DNA of 64,000 bases from NCBI RefSeq assembly GCF_003843835.1, contig NZ_RKQL01000001.1, positions 991,580 to 1,055,579 of the forward strand, given 5' to 3'. Under the pieces are notes generated by a model. That model saw only the letters and a list, made by a program, of their open reading frames with translations. It made no database searches and was not told the origin of the DNA. Both the position numbers and the translations under genes were made by a program. This DNA is from Tibeticola sediminis. GTDB lineage: Bacteria; Pseudomonadota; Gammaproteobacteria; Burkholderiales; Burkholderiaceae_C. Below, piece after piece: positions 28,291 to 45,021 of the stretch; the first letter of the stretch is position 1; each line of letters opens with the position of its first letter.

Positions 28291-29193
28291 TCAGGCACCG
28301 AGGCGCAGGATGCGCCGCGCACCGTTCAATACCAGCAGCGCGATGAGCGAGCCAATCACCAAATCGGGGTAACGCGATCCTGTCCAGGCGACCAACGCCC
28401 CGGCCGCGATCACCCCCAGGTTTGCCAGCACGTCGTTCGTGGAGAAAATCCAGCTTGCCTTCATGTGAGCGCCGCCTTTTCGATGACTGGAGATCAAGAC
28501 AAGGCAGGTAACGTTTGCAATGAGCGCAACGAGCGCGATCCCCATCATGAGCGGTGGCTCGGGCTCGCTACCAAAGACGAAGCGGCGCAGCACCTCGGAC
28601 ATTGCGCCGAGCGCGAGCAACAGTTGCAGCCAGCCTGACAACCGCGCCGCCTTCAGCTGGTGCCCGGTAGGACGGCCGACGGCGTAGAGCGCGAGCCCGT
28701 AGACGGCGGCATCCGCGAACATGTCCAGTGAGTCAGCCATGAGCCCCGTGGACTGCGCAATCCACCCGATCGTCACTTCGACGACAAACATGGCGGCGTT
28801 GATGGCAAGCAACCATTTGAGAGCGCGAGACTCTTGCTCGGAGGACGGCTGGCTGTCGCTTTGCCCATCGACAGTGTGCGGGCCATTCGATTCAGTTGAC
28901 GCAATGAGACGGGCGCCCAAGCCGAGACTTTCAAGCTTGCTTGCAATGGGTTCGACGGGGCCGTCGTGAAAAACACGCAACTCGCGCTTGCCAAGATCGA
29001 ACTCGAGTGCGGCCAGCCCGCTCGTATTCTCGAGCGCGAGCCGGATCATGCGCTCCTCCGAAGGGCAGTCCATCTTCGGCACCGAGAACAGACTCATCCT
29101 TCCCGTCCCGGTCGGCGTGGCACCCGTCATGGACTCCGCCTTCCGCTCGGACGCACATCCGCAGGATTTCTGGCATTCATCAGTCATAGTCAT
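28291..29193 (-). CDS. Cation diffusion facilitator-like metal exporter with HMA-like domain
   Basis: A 300-residue protein. The Cys-rich start (MTDECQKSCGCAS) and an HMA-like domain (LFSVPKMDCPSEERMIRLAL) precede a membrane part with about five segments. GLMADSLDMFADAAVYGLAL and SSHRKGGAHMKASWIFSTND are the CDF-type metal sites. It faces a MerR-type regulator across a perfect operator with a 19-20 bp spacer, an arrangement typical of Cd/Pb/Zn efflux loci. The metal is inferred from the regulator. Confidence 0.88.
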   Translation of the reverse strand: MTMTDECQKSCGCASERKAESMTGATPTGTGRMSLFSVPKMDCPSEERMIRLALENTSGLAALEFDLGKRELRVFHDGPVEPIASKLESLGLGARLIASTESNGPHTVDGQSDSQPSSEQESRALKWLLAINAAMFVVEVTIGWIAQSTGLMADSLDMFADAAVYGLALYAVGRPTGHQLKAARLSGWLQLLLALGAMSEVLRRFVFGSEPEPPLMMGIALVALIANVTCLVLISSHRKGGAHMKASWIFSTNDVLANLGVIAAGALVAWTGSRYPDLVIGSLIALLVLNGARRILRLGA

Positions 29194-29276
29194 TGGTCCT
29201 TGATTCTTCTCGTTCCTGATCCGGCGAGGCTCTTGCAGAAACCAGCAAGCATCCGGAGGGTATTTTGAGATTTAAC

Positions 29277-29300
29277 ACTCTATAGCTACTATAGAGTCAA
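29277..29300 (-). promoter_or_regulatory. MerR-type operator and long-spacer promoter of the metal exporter
   Basis: ACTCTATA-GCTAC-TATAGAGT at 29277-29297 is a perfect 8+8 dyad. On the minus strand a -35 TTGACT at 29300-29295 overlaps it, and an AT-rich -10 (TAAATC or TTAAAT) follows after 19-20 bp. This over-long spacer is the hallmark of promoters that MerR-family activators untwist. Confidence 0.88.
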
Positions 29301-29326
29301 GTCGATGATAAAAAGGGGTTGCAGCT

Positions 29327-29746
29327 ATGCAGATCGGAGCGCTTGCCCGGCAAACCGGGTGTCCGATTCAAACGATTCGCTTTTATGAGCAGGAAGGACT
29401 CCTGCCGCCCCCGTCCCGGAGCGCGGGCAATTTCCGCTTATATGGCGACGCGCACGTCGAACGCTTGCTTTTCATTCGCCGCTGTCGTTCGCTGGACATG
29501 ACGCTCGACGAGATTCGTGTGCTGTTGCGCCTCAAGAACGTGCCAACCCAAGATTGCAGTGAGGTCAACCGTGTTCTTGAGGCACACATCGAGCAGGTCG
29601 CGGTGCGTATCCAGGAACTGAGCGCACTTGAGCAGCAGCTCAGATCCTTGAGGGAAATGTGTTCCGAAGGCAGAAGCGCCGAACAGTGCGGCATCCTGTG
29701 CGAACTGTCTCAACCAGTATCTGCCGCCGAGCTCGCCGTACCTTGA
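29327..29746 (+). CDS. MerR family regulator, CadR/PbrR type
   Basis: A 139-residue activator. The N-terminal helix-turn-helix reads IGALARQTGCPIQTIRFYEQ, followed by GLLPPPSRSAGNFRLYGDAH. The coiled dimer helix ends with the metal-binding set: Cys in QDCSEVNRVLEAHIEQV, then EMCSEGRSAEQCGIL. Three such cysteines are the Cd/Pb/Zn ligands in CadR and PbrR. It is divergent from the CDF-type exporter, which it should switch on. The ribosome site AAAAGGGG lies about 10 bp before the ATG. Confidence 0.93.
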   Translation: MQIGALARQTGCPIQTIRFYEQEGLLPPPSRSAGNFRLYGDAHVERLLFIRRCRSLDMTLDEIRVLLRLKNVPTQDCSEVNRVLEAHIEQVAVRIQELSALEQQLRSLREMCSEGRSAEQCGILCELSQPVSAAELAVP

Positions 29747-29821
29747 TGCAAGACGAGGTGAGCAGTGCAGATTCGGTAACCAACGGCCGACCAATTCACA
29801 ATCGCAACCCGGAAGCCGGAA

Positions 29822-30018
29822 ACCCGCGCCAGTGCTGGCTCTGGCTCGGTGAACGCTCACGAGCCCAGCAGAGAAAAACGGCAGCAGAGAGGCGAGAAGT
29901 ACTCCGAAACGGCGTCGTTTGGCGGTGCAGCGCTCACGAGGCAACGGGCCGGAACCGCGCCAACACTGGCGCTCAGGGCAAAAAAATCCCAACCGATAAG
30001 GGTTGGGATTTTGGGTTT
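29822..30018. repeat. tRNA-linked repeat, copy B, downstream of tRNA-Phe
   Basis: The partner of copy A at 17498-17700, with the same blocks in the same order. Here the repeat ends in the tRNA-Phe terminator and then the tRNA gene itself. On the minus strand it would therefore be the 3' flank of tRNA-Phe. It has no open frame of note. The short gap 29747-29821 shows nothing recognisable. Confidence 0.7.
29979..30010 (-). terminator. Intrinsic terminator of tRNA-Phe
   Basis: On the minus strand AATCCCAACC, a short loop and GGTTGGGATT are followed by TTTTTT. It lies 9 bp downstream of the tRNA's CCA end. Confidence 0.9.
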
Positions 30019-30094
30019 TGGTGGCCTGGGGCGGAATCGAACCACCGACACGCGGATTTTCAATCCGCTGCTCTACCAACTGAGCTACCGGGCC
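30019..30094 (-). tRNA. tRNA-Phe (GAA)
   Basis: A complete 76-nt cloverleaf on the minus strand: acceptor GGCCCGG, D-arm GCTCAGTTGGTAGAGC, anticodon loop TTGAAAA with GAA, T-loop TTCGATT and encoded CCA. A GenBank-style start is at 30094 on the minus strand. Confidence 0.98.
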
Positions 30095-30164
30095 AGAGCT
30101 GGAATTGTAGCATCATCCACACGCTGCTTCGAACGCCTACCCGCCGGCGGGCGACCGTGCATCC

Positions 30165-30869
30165 TCAGTCTCCGTTGACCCGCTTGGCGCGGGAGAGGTC
30201 GACCCCGAGCTGCTTGAGCTTGCGATACAGGTGCGTGCGTTCGAGGCCGGTTTTCTCAGCCACCCGGGTCATGGACCCGCCCTCGCGGGCGAGATGGAAC
30301 TCAAAGTAGGCTTTCTCGAAAGCGTCGCGGGCGTCGCGCAAGGGTCGGTCCAGGTCGAAGGTTTGGCGTTGGGCGGGGCCGAGGTCTTCGGCGTTGGCGA
30401 GCCTCTGTCCTCCGGTCATCGCCTCTTGGACGGAAAGGTCAGCGCCCGAGCGGGCCGTCGAGGCAGCGAAGGGTTCGCGCTCGGTCTTCTTGGTGGCCAG
30501 CGGCGTGCGGTGCGTCAAGCCTTGCTCAACCGCTTTCAGCAGTTTTTGAAGGGTGATGGGCTTTTCAAGGAAAGCGAGCGCCCCGATGCGCGTGGCCTCG
30601 ACCGCGGTTTCGATCGTGGCGTGGCCACTCATCATGATGACCGGCATGTCGAGCATGCTCTGGGCCGCCCACTCTTTGAGCAAGGTCACGCCGTCGGTAT
30701 CGGGCATCCAGATGTCGAGCAGCACGAGGTCGGGGCGGTAGCGCAGCCGCGCCTCACGCGCCTGGGCGGCGTTTTCGGCCAACTCGACGGCGTGGCCCTC
30801 GTCGTTGAGGATTTCCGAAAGCAAATCCCGAATCCCGAGCTCGTCGTCGACCACCAAAATGTTTGCCAT
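30165..30869 (-). CDS. NtrX-like response regulator without AAA+ domain
   Basis: A 234-residue regulator. The receiver domain has Asp52 in LVLLDIWMPD and a conserved KPI near residue 103. Instead of the sigma-54 AAA+ module of NtrX, a Gln/Ala-rich linker leads to a Fis-type helix-turn-helix: FEKAYFEFHLAREGGSMTRV, then KTGLERTHLYRKLKQLGVDL, which is the ending typical of NtrX. It follows the NtrY-like kinase by 37 bp. The output must therefore be direct DNA binding and not sigma-54 activation. The targets are unknown. Confidence 0.9.
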   Translation of the reverse strand: MANILVVDDELGIRDLLSEILNDEGHAVELAENAAQAREARLRYRPDLVLLDIWMPDTDGVTLLKEWAAQSMLDMPVIMMSGHATIETAVEATRIGALAFLEKPITLQKLLKAVEQGLTHRTPLATKKTEREPFAASTARSGADLSVQEAMTGGQRLANAEDLGPAQRQTFDLDRPLRDARDAFEKAYFEFHLAREGGSMTRVAEKTGLERTHLYRKLKQLGVDLSRAKRVNGD

Positions 30870-30906
30870 GTCTCGTCTGTGTGTGGGGCGCGCTCAAGGG
30901 TCTGGA

Positions 30907-33189
30907 TCAGCCCTTGCCTCCCGCGTCGAGGGGGAATGATAGCGACACCTGCGCACCCTCGACGCGACCGTCGGAGCTGCGGTTGGAGATGTCGACACGT
31001 GCGCGGTGTTCATCGGCAATTTTCTTGACCACCGCAAGCCCGAGCCCCGTGCCCTTCGGCTTTGTCGTGACGTAGGGCTCGAACGCGCGCTTGAGGGTCG
31101 ATTCGGAAAAACCGCAACCGGTGTCGGCGACCGTGAGGCGCACGCGCCCTGCAGCCGCAATCCACTGGGTGCGGATCTCGATGCCGCCGGGTTCCCCGCC
31201 GCTTTGCCGCGCCGCATCGCAGGCATCCTGCGCGTTTTGAATCAGGTTGTGCAGGACTTGGCGCAACTGCTGGGCATCCCCGACGATCGGTGGACATTGC
31301 GGGTCGAGCCGAACGGAAATGCGACGGTGCGGCTGAGACGGGTCGTTTTCATACATCTGCAAGACCTCGTGGACGAGCGCATTGAGGTCGAGCGGCTTGA
31401 GGTCTGCCGTGGGGAGGCGCGCATAGTCGCGAAATTCGTTGACCAAGCGCTTCATGGCATCGACCTGATCGACGATGGTCTTGACGGACTTGACCAACAC
31501 GGCGCGGTCGGCGGGATCGAGCTTGTCGGCCAGCTTGCGCTCGAGGCGCTCAGCCGACAGTTGGATGGGGGTCAAGGGGTTCTTGATTTCATGCGCGAGG
31601 CGGCGCGCCACCTCGCCCCAGGCACGGGCACGCTGCGCCGAGACGATTTCGGAGATGTCATCGAAAACCAGCAGGCGGTTTCCATCGGGCAACAAGGCCC
31701 CGCGCACCACCAGCGTGACGGACTGTTCATCCTGTCCGTGGCCGGTGGTGTGGAGCTCATAGGTCTGTTGCCAATGATCCAAACCGTGGGTCTCGCGCTC
31801 GCCTTCGAAGGCATCGAATTGCGCCGCGACCCAACGACCGAGCGCCTCGAGCCCGGGAATCTCGGCAAGCGCCGAGCCCCGGTGCGCCGAGACATCGAGC
31901 CGCAGGATGCGATCCGCGCCCGGGTTGCTCGAGCGAACGCGGCCTTGGCGGTCGAGCACGATGACGCCAGCCGTGAGGTTGTCGAGGATGGTCTGCAGGC
32001 TGGCCCGTGCGGCTTCAAGCGCGCCGAGATGGGTTTCCGCCGCGGTTCGCGCCTCCGCGAGCTGTTCGGTCATCGTCGCAAACGAGCGGGTGAGGCCGCC
32101 GAGTTCATCCTTGCCGGGCATCGCGGTGATGGGCGTGAGGTCGCCCGCAGCCACGCGTCGCATGCCATCGGCCAGAAAGATCAGCGGGCGCACGAGTTGG
32201 TTGCCGAGCAAGACCGCCAACAAGACCGCGCCAAAGAGCGCCAGGAACAGCGTGAGGGTCAAGGTGCCGATGTACATGCGCCGCAGGCCCTCGCGTCCCA
32301 GGGCGCGTTCCTGATACTCGCGGTAGGCTTCCTGGACCGCGAGCGCATTGGCGACGAGCGAAGGCGGCAACACCTGGGTGACCTGCAGATAACGCGGCTC
32401 GGCTGTCAGGCCGAAGCTCTGCGGTACCACGACGGCAAGCGCGCGGATCCGAGCCTGCGCCGGCGACGTCTGAGCGGCGGTGGCCTCATCGAAGCCCTCT
32501 AACTGCGTGACGACCCGCTGGCTGCGTGCCAGACGCAATTGCTGCGTGGTCGGCCGCTCGGGCCTCAGCTCATAGCGCGACTGACCGGAGCTGGCGATGA
32601 GTTGCCCCGACGCACTCCAAAGCACGACGTCGCTGACCTCGAGCTGCTCGCGCAGCCGCTCCAGCGCGAGCGCTGCCGCCGTGTCACTCAAAGGCGCCAG
32701 TTGGGCCGCCGCAGCGCGGGTTTTGCTTGCCAGGTCCTGGCTGAGCGCGTCGAGGGTCGCGCGGCCGAGGTTCAAGCCGGCTTCGAGCGCGCCCTCGACT
32801 TTGATGTCGAACCAGCTCTCGATCGAGCGCGAGACGAACTGGTAGGAGACGACGTAGATCAGCATGCCCGGGAAGAATCCGACGAGCGCGAAGATCGTCG
32901 CGAGCTTGACCAGCAAGCGGCTGCCGAATTTGCCCTGGCGCAGGCGCCGCCAAAGACGCAGGGCGGCCCACAGCACGAAAGCGGCCAAAAACCCGGCGAC
33001 GACGATGTTGAGGACGAACAGGCGCAGGTAATTGCGCTCGTACAGTTCACGGTTGTTCGTGGCCTGCGCTAGCAGAAAGAGGAGCACCAGCCCGATCCCA
33101 ACCACCATCACGGCGGCGACAAGCAAAGCCCACCGGGCGCGCGCGGAAGCCTCGGCACGCGACCCTGGCCCGGCGCCTGCGTGGCTCAT
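30907..33189 (-). CDS. NtrY-like sensor histidine kinase
   Basis: A 760-residue inner-membrane kinase. The first part has two early membrane segments and a third that closes a periplasmic domain (about residues 45-320), then HAMP (LVRPLIFLADGMRRVAAGDL), a PAS domain from about residue 395 (ILDNLTAGVIVLDRQGRVRS) and the kinase core with RRLAHEIKNPLTPIQLSAER, VLHNLIQNAQDAC and GTGLGLAVVKKI. NtrY kinases sense nitrogen or redox signals. The start overlaps the DUF4390 stop by 4 bp, so the two are coupled. Confidence 0.94.
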   Translation of the reverse strand: MSHAGAGPGSRAEASARARWALLVAAVMVVGIGLVLLFLLAQATNNRELYERNYLRLFVLNIVVAGFLAAFVLWAALRLWRRLRQGKFGSRLLVKLATIFALVGFFPGMLIYVVSYQFVSRSIESWFDIKVEGALEAGLNLGRATLDALSQDLASKTRAAAAQLAPLSDTAAALALERLREQLEVSDVVLWSASGQLIASSGQSRYELRPERPTTQQLRLARSQRVVTQLEGFDEATAAQTSPAQARIRALAVVVPQSFGLTAEPRYLQVTQVLPPSLVANALAVQEAYREYQERALGREGLRRMYIGTLTLTLFLALFGAVLLAVLLGNQLVRPLIFLADGMRRVAAGDLTPITAMPGKDELGGLTRSFATMTEQLAEARTAAETHLGALEAARASLQTILDNLTAGVIVLDRQGRVRSSNPGADRILRLDVSAHRGSALAEIPGLEALGRWVAAQFDAFEGERETHGLDHWQQTYELHTTGHGQDEQSVTLVVRGALLPDGNRLLVFDDISEIVSAQRARAWGEVARRLAHEIKNPLTPIQLSAERLERKLADKLDPADRAVLVKSVKTIVDQVDAMKRLVNEFRDYARLPTADLKPLDLNALVHEVLQMYENDPSQPHRRISVRLDPQCPPIVGDAQQLRQVLHNLIQNAQDACDAARQSGGEPGGIEIRTQWIAAAGRVRLTVADTGCGFSESTLKRAFEPYVTTKPKGTGLGLAVVKKIADEHRARVDISNRSSDGRVEGAQVSLSFPLDAGGKG

Positions 33190-33896
33190 CGAGCGTCCTC
33201 CGGCAACCGCTCGCTGCGGGTCACGGCCAAGCTCCAGTCCGACTGTCCGGCAGTTCCGATTTGAAACGGCCGGGGAAGCTGCGAGACGTCGAGCGCAAAG
33301 CGGAATTCGACCCCGTAGCGCACCCCGGGCTCGATCATGCCCGCATCGGCAATGCGCCAGCGTGAGAAGCGGCCGATGGCAGACAGCGCTTCTTCGAGCG
33401 TCTCATGGCTTTGCGCGAGACTCACACCGAGCACGGCGCTGGTCATCGGCTCCGCAGCCATGTTGATGCGCCAACGACGCGTCAAGGGCTGAAACGCCAG
33501 CCGCAGGTAGCGCCGCACCGACGCGACCTTGCTGTCGTACCAATACCAGCGCTCGCGCCGCAAATCCGCCTCGGCGACGAAATACAGAGGCACCCCGCGA
33601 CGCGCCGCATCCTCCACCGCCGCCGGCAGCCGAAGCTCAACCTGGGCGCTCAAAAACACGCCTTGATCCGAACGCTCGAGCTGAAACTGGCTGATGTGCA
33701 GCGGCGGCGCATCGGCCCATGCCGCTGCAGCCACCAGCAACTGGCCGATCGTAAGGACGACGAGACTCAGGCAGCACTGAATCAGGCACGGGGAAGCGCG
33801 GCGTACCCGGAACGGGTTAAGGCAACGCTGAACAAGTCCCTCGCGCGTCGCGCATCCCAGCTGCGGGCGGTCTGCGTCGTTGCAAATCCTCGCCAT
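33186..33896 (-). CDS. DUF4390 domain protein, start rearranged by a MITE
   Basis: The conserved part runs from a hydrophobic signal (LSLVVLTIGQLLVAAAAWA) near 33770 to the stop at 33186. It has the DUF4390 layout: FQLERSDQGVFLSAQVELRL, REIYY-like ADLRRERWYWYDSKVASVRR and a YLRLAFQPLTRRWRIN stretch. No ATG, GTG or TTG is found in frame between the end of the MITE (33821) and the signal. The nearest in-frame ATG, 33896, lies inside the MITE. Translation therefore either uses the element's codon or a rare start. It lies between rsmB and the NtrY-like kinase, its usual place. It is probably an exported protein of unknown role. Confidence 0.7.
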   Translation of the reverse strand: MARICNDADRPQLGCATREGLVQRCLNPFRVRRASPCLIQCCLSLVVLTIGQLLVAAAAWADAPPLHISQFQLERSDQGVFLSAQVELRLPAAVEDAARRGVPLYFVAEADLRRERWYWYDSKVASVRRYLRLAFQPLTRRWRINMAAEPMTSAVLGVSLAQSHETLEEALSAIGRFSRWRIADAGMIEPGVRYGVEFRFALDVSQLPRPFQIGTAGQSDWSLAVTRSERLPEDAR

Positions 33897-33981
33897 AGCT
33901 TCGGCGATGGCTGCGGTTTGCGCCTCGCATCCCATCCCGAAGCCGGGCGCGCACCATCGCGGGAACTGATTCAGCGTTGCC
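33821..33981 (+). mobile_element. 161-bp MITE-like element, copy 3
   Basis: A 161-bp copy with left end GGCAACGCTGAACAAG, flanked by TTAA at 33817-33820 and TTAA at 33982-33985. The right-hand TTAA includes the rsmB stop codon on the minus strand. The central dyad is changed to CCATAGC-TTCG-GCGATGG. It is inserted between rsmB and the DUF4390 gene and remains open in the DUF4390 frame. Confidence 0.9.
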
Positions 33982-35322
33982 TTAACGCTTCTGCAAGCGC
34001 GCGTAAAAGAATCCATCATGCTCACCCACGGCATTGTCTGGCAGTCCGGGGTTCTTTCGGTCGGCAATCGGCAGCAAATGCCCCGGCGCGGGGAGCTCGA
34101 ACGCGTCGGTGTGGCGCGCAAGAAACGCTTCGATCTGGTCACTGCCCTCGGCGCGAAAAACCGAGCAGGTGCAATAGAGCAGGACGCCGCCGGGCTGAAG
34201 CAGCGGCCAGAGCGCCTCGAGCAGTTCGGCTTGAGTCTGCACGAGCGCATCCACATCCTCGGCGCGGCGCAGCCACCGCACATCGGGATGTCGCCGCACG
34301 ATCCCCGAGGCGGTGCAGGGAGCGTCGAGCAAGATGCCTTGGAAGCGGCGGCCGTCCCACCAGAGCGCGGGCTGACGCGCGTCGGCCGCGCGGATCTCCG
34401 CATCGAGCCCGAGGCGGTGGAGGTTTTCCCGGATCCGCACACAGCGCGCAGGGTCGACGTCGAGCGCGGTGACCTCGACATCGGCCGATTCGAGCAAATG
34501 CGCCGTTTTGCCGCCCGGCGCGGCGCAGGCATCGAGGATGCGGGCATGGGCCGCGCGCTCCCCCAAGGCATCGAGCAGCAAAGGCGCAGCCTGTTGCGCG
34601 CCCGCGTCCTGCACCGAGACCCAACCTTGGGCAAATCCCGGCAGCTGGCTCACCGGAACCGAACGCTCGAGCGCCAGACCCACGGGCCCAACGCGCCGAG
34701 CCGAAAGCCCCTGCGCCGCCAGACGCTCTCGATAAGACTCCGGGTCGATGCGCCGCCGATGGACGCGCAGACACAGAGGGGCGGCCTGCTGATCGGCCTG
34801 CAGGATCGCCTCCCAGTGCTCGGGGTGATCGCGCTGCAGGCGCTCGATCCACCAACGCGGATGGTTGTAGCGGGCCTCGGGGTCGGCATCGGTTTCTTGA
34901 ATGAGGCGGTCCCGATCCTGAAGAAACCGGCGCAGACAGGCATTGAGGAAACCCGCTTGGGCGCGCGTCTGCGCGCGGCCCTTGGCGGCCTCGACGGCTT
35001 GATCGACGAGCACATAGGGCTTGTAGGCCCGATCGCCCTCCTCGGTCAGCAGCGCCAGCGCCGTGAGTAACAACGCGTCTACCGGAGGCGGCGGCGCGCG
35101 CCGTGCCAGACGGCGACGCAGCGCCATCGCCCGCCCCAAGTGCCGCATGACCGCGAAGGCCAAAGCCTGGGCGCCGGCGCGGTCGGCCGAAGGCACGCGA
35201 TCGAGCGCGGACGTCAGGGAACGGCCGGCACGGACTTCCGCCACCAGCAACGAGACGATTTGCAATTGGTGGCTCAGCGCCGGGGCCTCGGCCGTCCGGG
35301 GCTTCGCTGGGAGACGTTCCAC
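33982..35322 (-). CDS. rsmB: 16S rRNA (cytosine-967-C5)-methyltransferase RsmB
   Basis: A 446-residue enzyme. The N-terminal NusB-like RNA-binding domain covers about 1-150 (LTALALLTEEGDRAYKPYVL, GFLNACLRRFL). The methyltransferase domain has SAM motif LDACAAPGGKTAHLLE, motif IV LLDAPCTASGIVRRHPD with a catalytic Cys, and motif VI LLYCTCSVF with the nucleophile Cys. It makes m5C967 in 16S rRNA. The stop codon lies in the MITE's target duplication, so the sequence ending ARLQKR seems unaltered. Confidence 0.96.
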   Translation of the reverse strand: MERLPAKPRTAEAPALSHQLQIVSLLVAEVRAGRSLTSALDRVPSADRAGAQALAFAVMRHLGRAMALRRRLARRAPPPPVDALLLTALALLTEEGDRAYKPYVLVDQAVEAAKGRAQTRAQAGFLNACLRRFLQDRDRLIQETDADPEARYNHPRWWIERLQRDHPEHWEAILQADQQAAPLCLRVHRRRIDPESYRERLAAQGLSARRVGPVGLALERSVPVSQLPGFAQGWVSVQDAGAQQAAPLLLDALGERAAHARILDACAAPGGKTAHLLESADVEVTALDVDPARCVRIRENLHRLGLDAEIRAADARQPALWWDGRRFQGILLDAPCTASGIVRRHPDVRWLRRAEDVDALVQTQAELLEALWPLLQPGGVLLYCTCSVFRAEGSDQIEAFLARHTDAFELPAPGHLLPIADRKNPGLPDNAVGEHDGFFYARLQKR

Positions 35323-35335
35323 GACGCACTTTCCA

Positions 35336-35378
35336 ATAAAAAGCGCCCAGCGCCGGGATGATTCCCCGCCTGGGCGCT
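35336..35378 (-). terminator. Intrinsic terminator of the rpoBC operon
   Basis: On the minus strand AGCGCCCAG and CTGGGCGCT form a perfect stem around a GC-rich loop, followed by TTTTTATT. It lies 18 bp after the rpoC stop and 14 bp before rsmB. Confidence 0.9.
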
Positions 35379-35395
35379 ATGGTTTTAGGAGTCGA

Positions 35396-39628
<4,233 letters not shown>

Positions 39629-39697
39629 GTGACTCTTCCTTCTTCGTCAATGGGGGAGGGGGCACGCCGGCAGGGGCCGTGCGTGCCCGCCGGGGTC

Positions 39698-43810
<4,113 letters not shown>

Positions 43811-43972
43811 GGGTTCTCCGGTCAAAGACATGCGTCCTGGGGTCTTTGCGACTTGATGAGTCGAGCGGCGCTCGACGGTCCTTGGCGGCTGGCCACTACC
43901 AACCATTGGCGGACGGCCATGCATTGCACACGGCCCGAACCAAGACATCCTCTGCAGTCGGGGTCAGAGGAC

Positions 43973-44061
43973 AGATGCAAGCCCGGCACGCCAGGCTTGC
44001 ATCTGCACTCCAGGAAGGCCAAAAGGCTGGGGCACCCTGCCAGAGGGGCCCCAGCCTTTTT
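43973..44061 (-). promoter_or_regulatory. Two hairpins between rplL and rpoB (attenuator or processing site)
   Basis: The first stem, AGATGCAAGCC with GGCTTGCATCT, spans 43973-44004. The second, AAGGCTGGGGC with GCCCCAGCCTT, spans 44022-44061 and is followed on the minus strand by only two T. Such structures in the rplL-rpoB gap act in E. coli as partial terminator and RNase III site. Here the function is inferred from position. Confidence 0.65.
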
Positions 44062-44073
44062 GGGCCGAACCAA

Positions 44074-44454
<381 letters not shown>

Positions 44455-44496
44455 TTTGAATTTCCTAACAATTGGTTGAAACGAAAGCCGTCGCGA

Positions 44497-45021
44497 TCAA
44501 GCGGCAGCTGCCTCGGCTGCCGGTTCGGCAGCGCCTTCGCCCTTTTTGGCCGCCAACGCACCCAGCACCACGGCCGTGCGCGAGATCGGCGACTTGAGCA
44601 AGCCACACAGCTGGGCCAACAGCACTTCCTTCGACGGAATGCTGGCGAGCTGCTTCACGCCGTTCGCATCCAGGCTCTTGCCGCTGTAAACGCCGCCGCG
44701 GATGACCAGCTTGTCGTTGGTCTTGGCGAATTCAGCCACCACTTTCGCGGCGGCCACGGCATCTTCGGAAAAGCCATAGATCAGCGGGCCGGTCATCTGG
44801 TCCACCGCCACTTCGAACGGCGTCCCTGCCACCGCACGGCGAGCCAGCGTGTTTTTCAACACGCTGAGGCTCACGCCCTGCTTGCGCGCTTCGGAACGCA
44901 GCTTCGTCATGGCCGCGACCGTGATGCCGCGGTATTCCGCCATCACGAGCGTTTGAGCTTTAGCGGCGAGGCCGGTCACTTCGGAAATGACCGCTTCTTT
45001 CTCACTGCGATTCAGACTCAA
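44497..45021 (-). CDS. rplJ: 50S ribosomal protein L10
   Basis: A 174-residue stalk base protein. It starts [20 protein letters not shown] and holds the conserved [20 protein letters not shown] and [14 protein letters not shown]. The Ala-rich C-terminal helix binds L7/L12 dimers. L10 normally represses its own operon by binding the leader; here that leader region carries a MITE copy about 220 bp upstream of the start. Confidence 0.99.
   Translation of the reverse strand: MSLNRSEKEAVISEVTGLAAKAQTLVMAEYRGITVAAMTKLRSEARKQGVSLSVLKNTLARRAVAGTPFEVAVDQMTGPLIYGFSEDAVAAAKVVAEFAKTNDKLVIRGGVYSGKSLDANGVKQLASIPSKEVLLAQLCGLLKSPISRTAVVLGALAAKKGEGAAEPAAEAAAA

Noticed and set aside
33821..34634. Extended frame fusing rsmB antisense-frame sequence, MITE and DUF4390
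   Set aside because: Only the part from the DUF4390 signal onward has family likeness. The upstream portion is an off-frame reading of rsmB.
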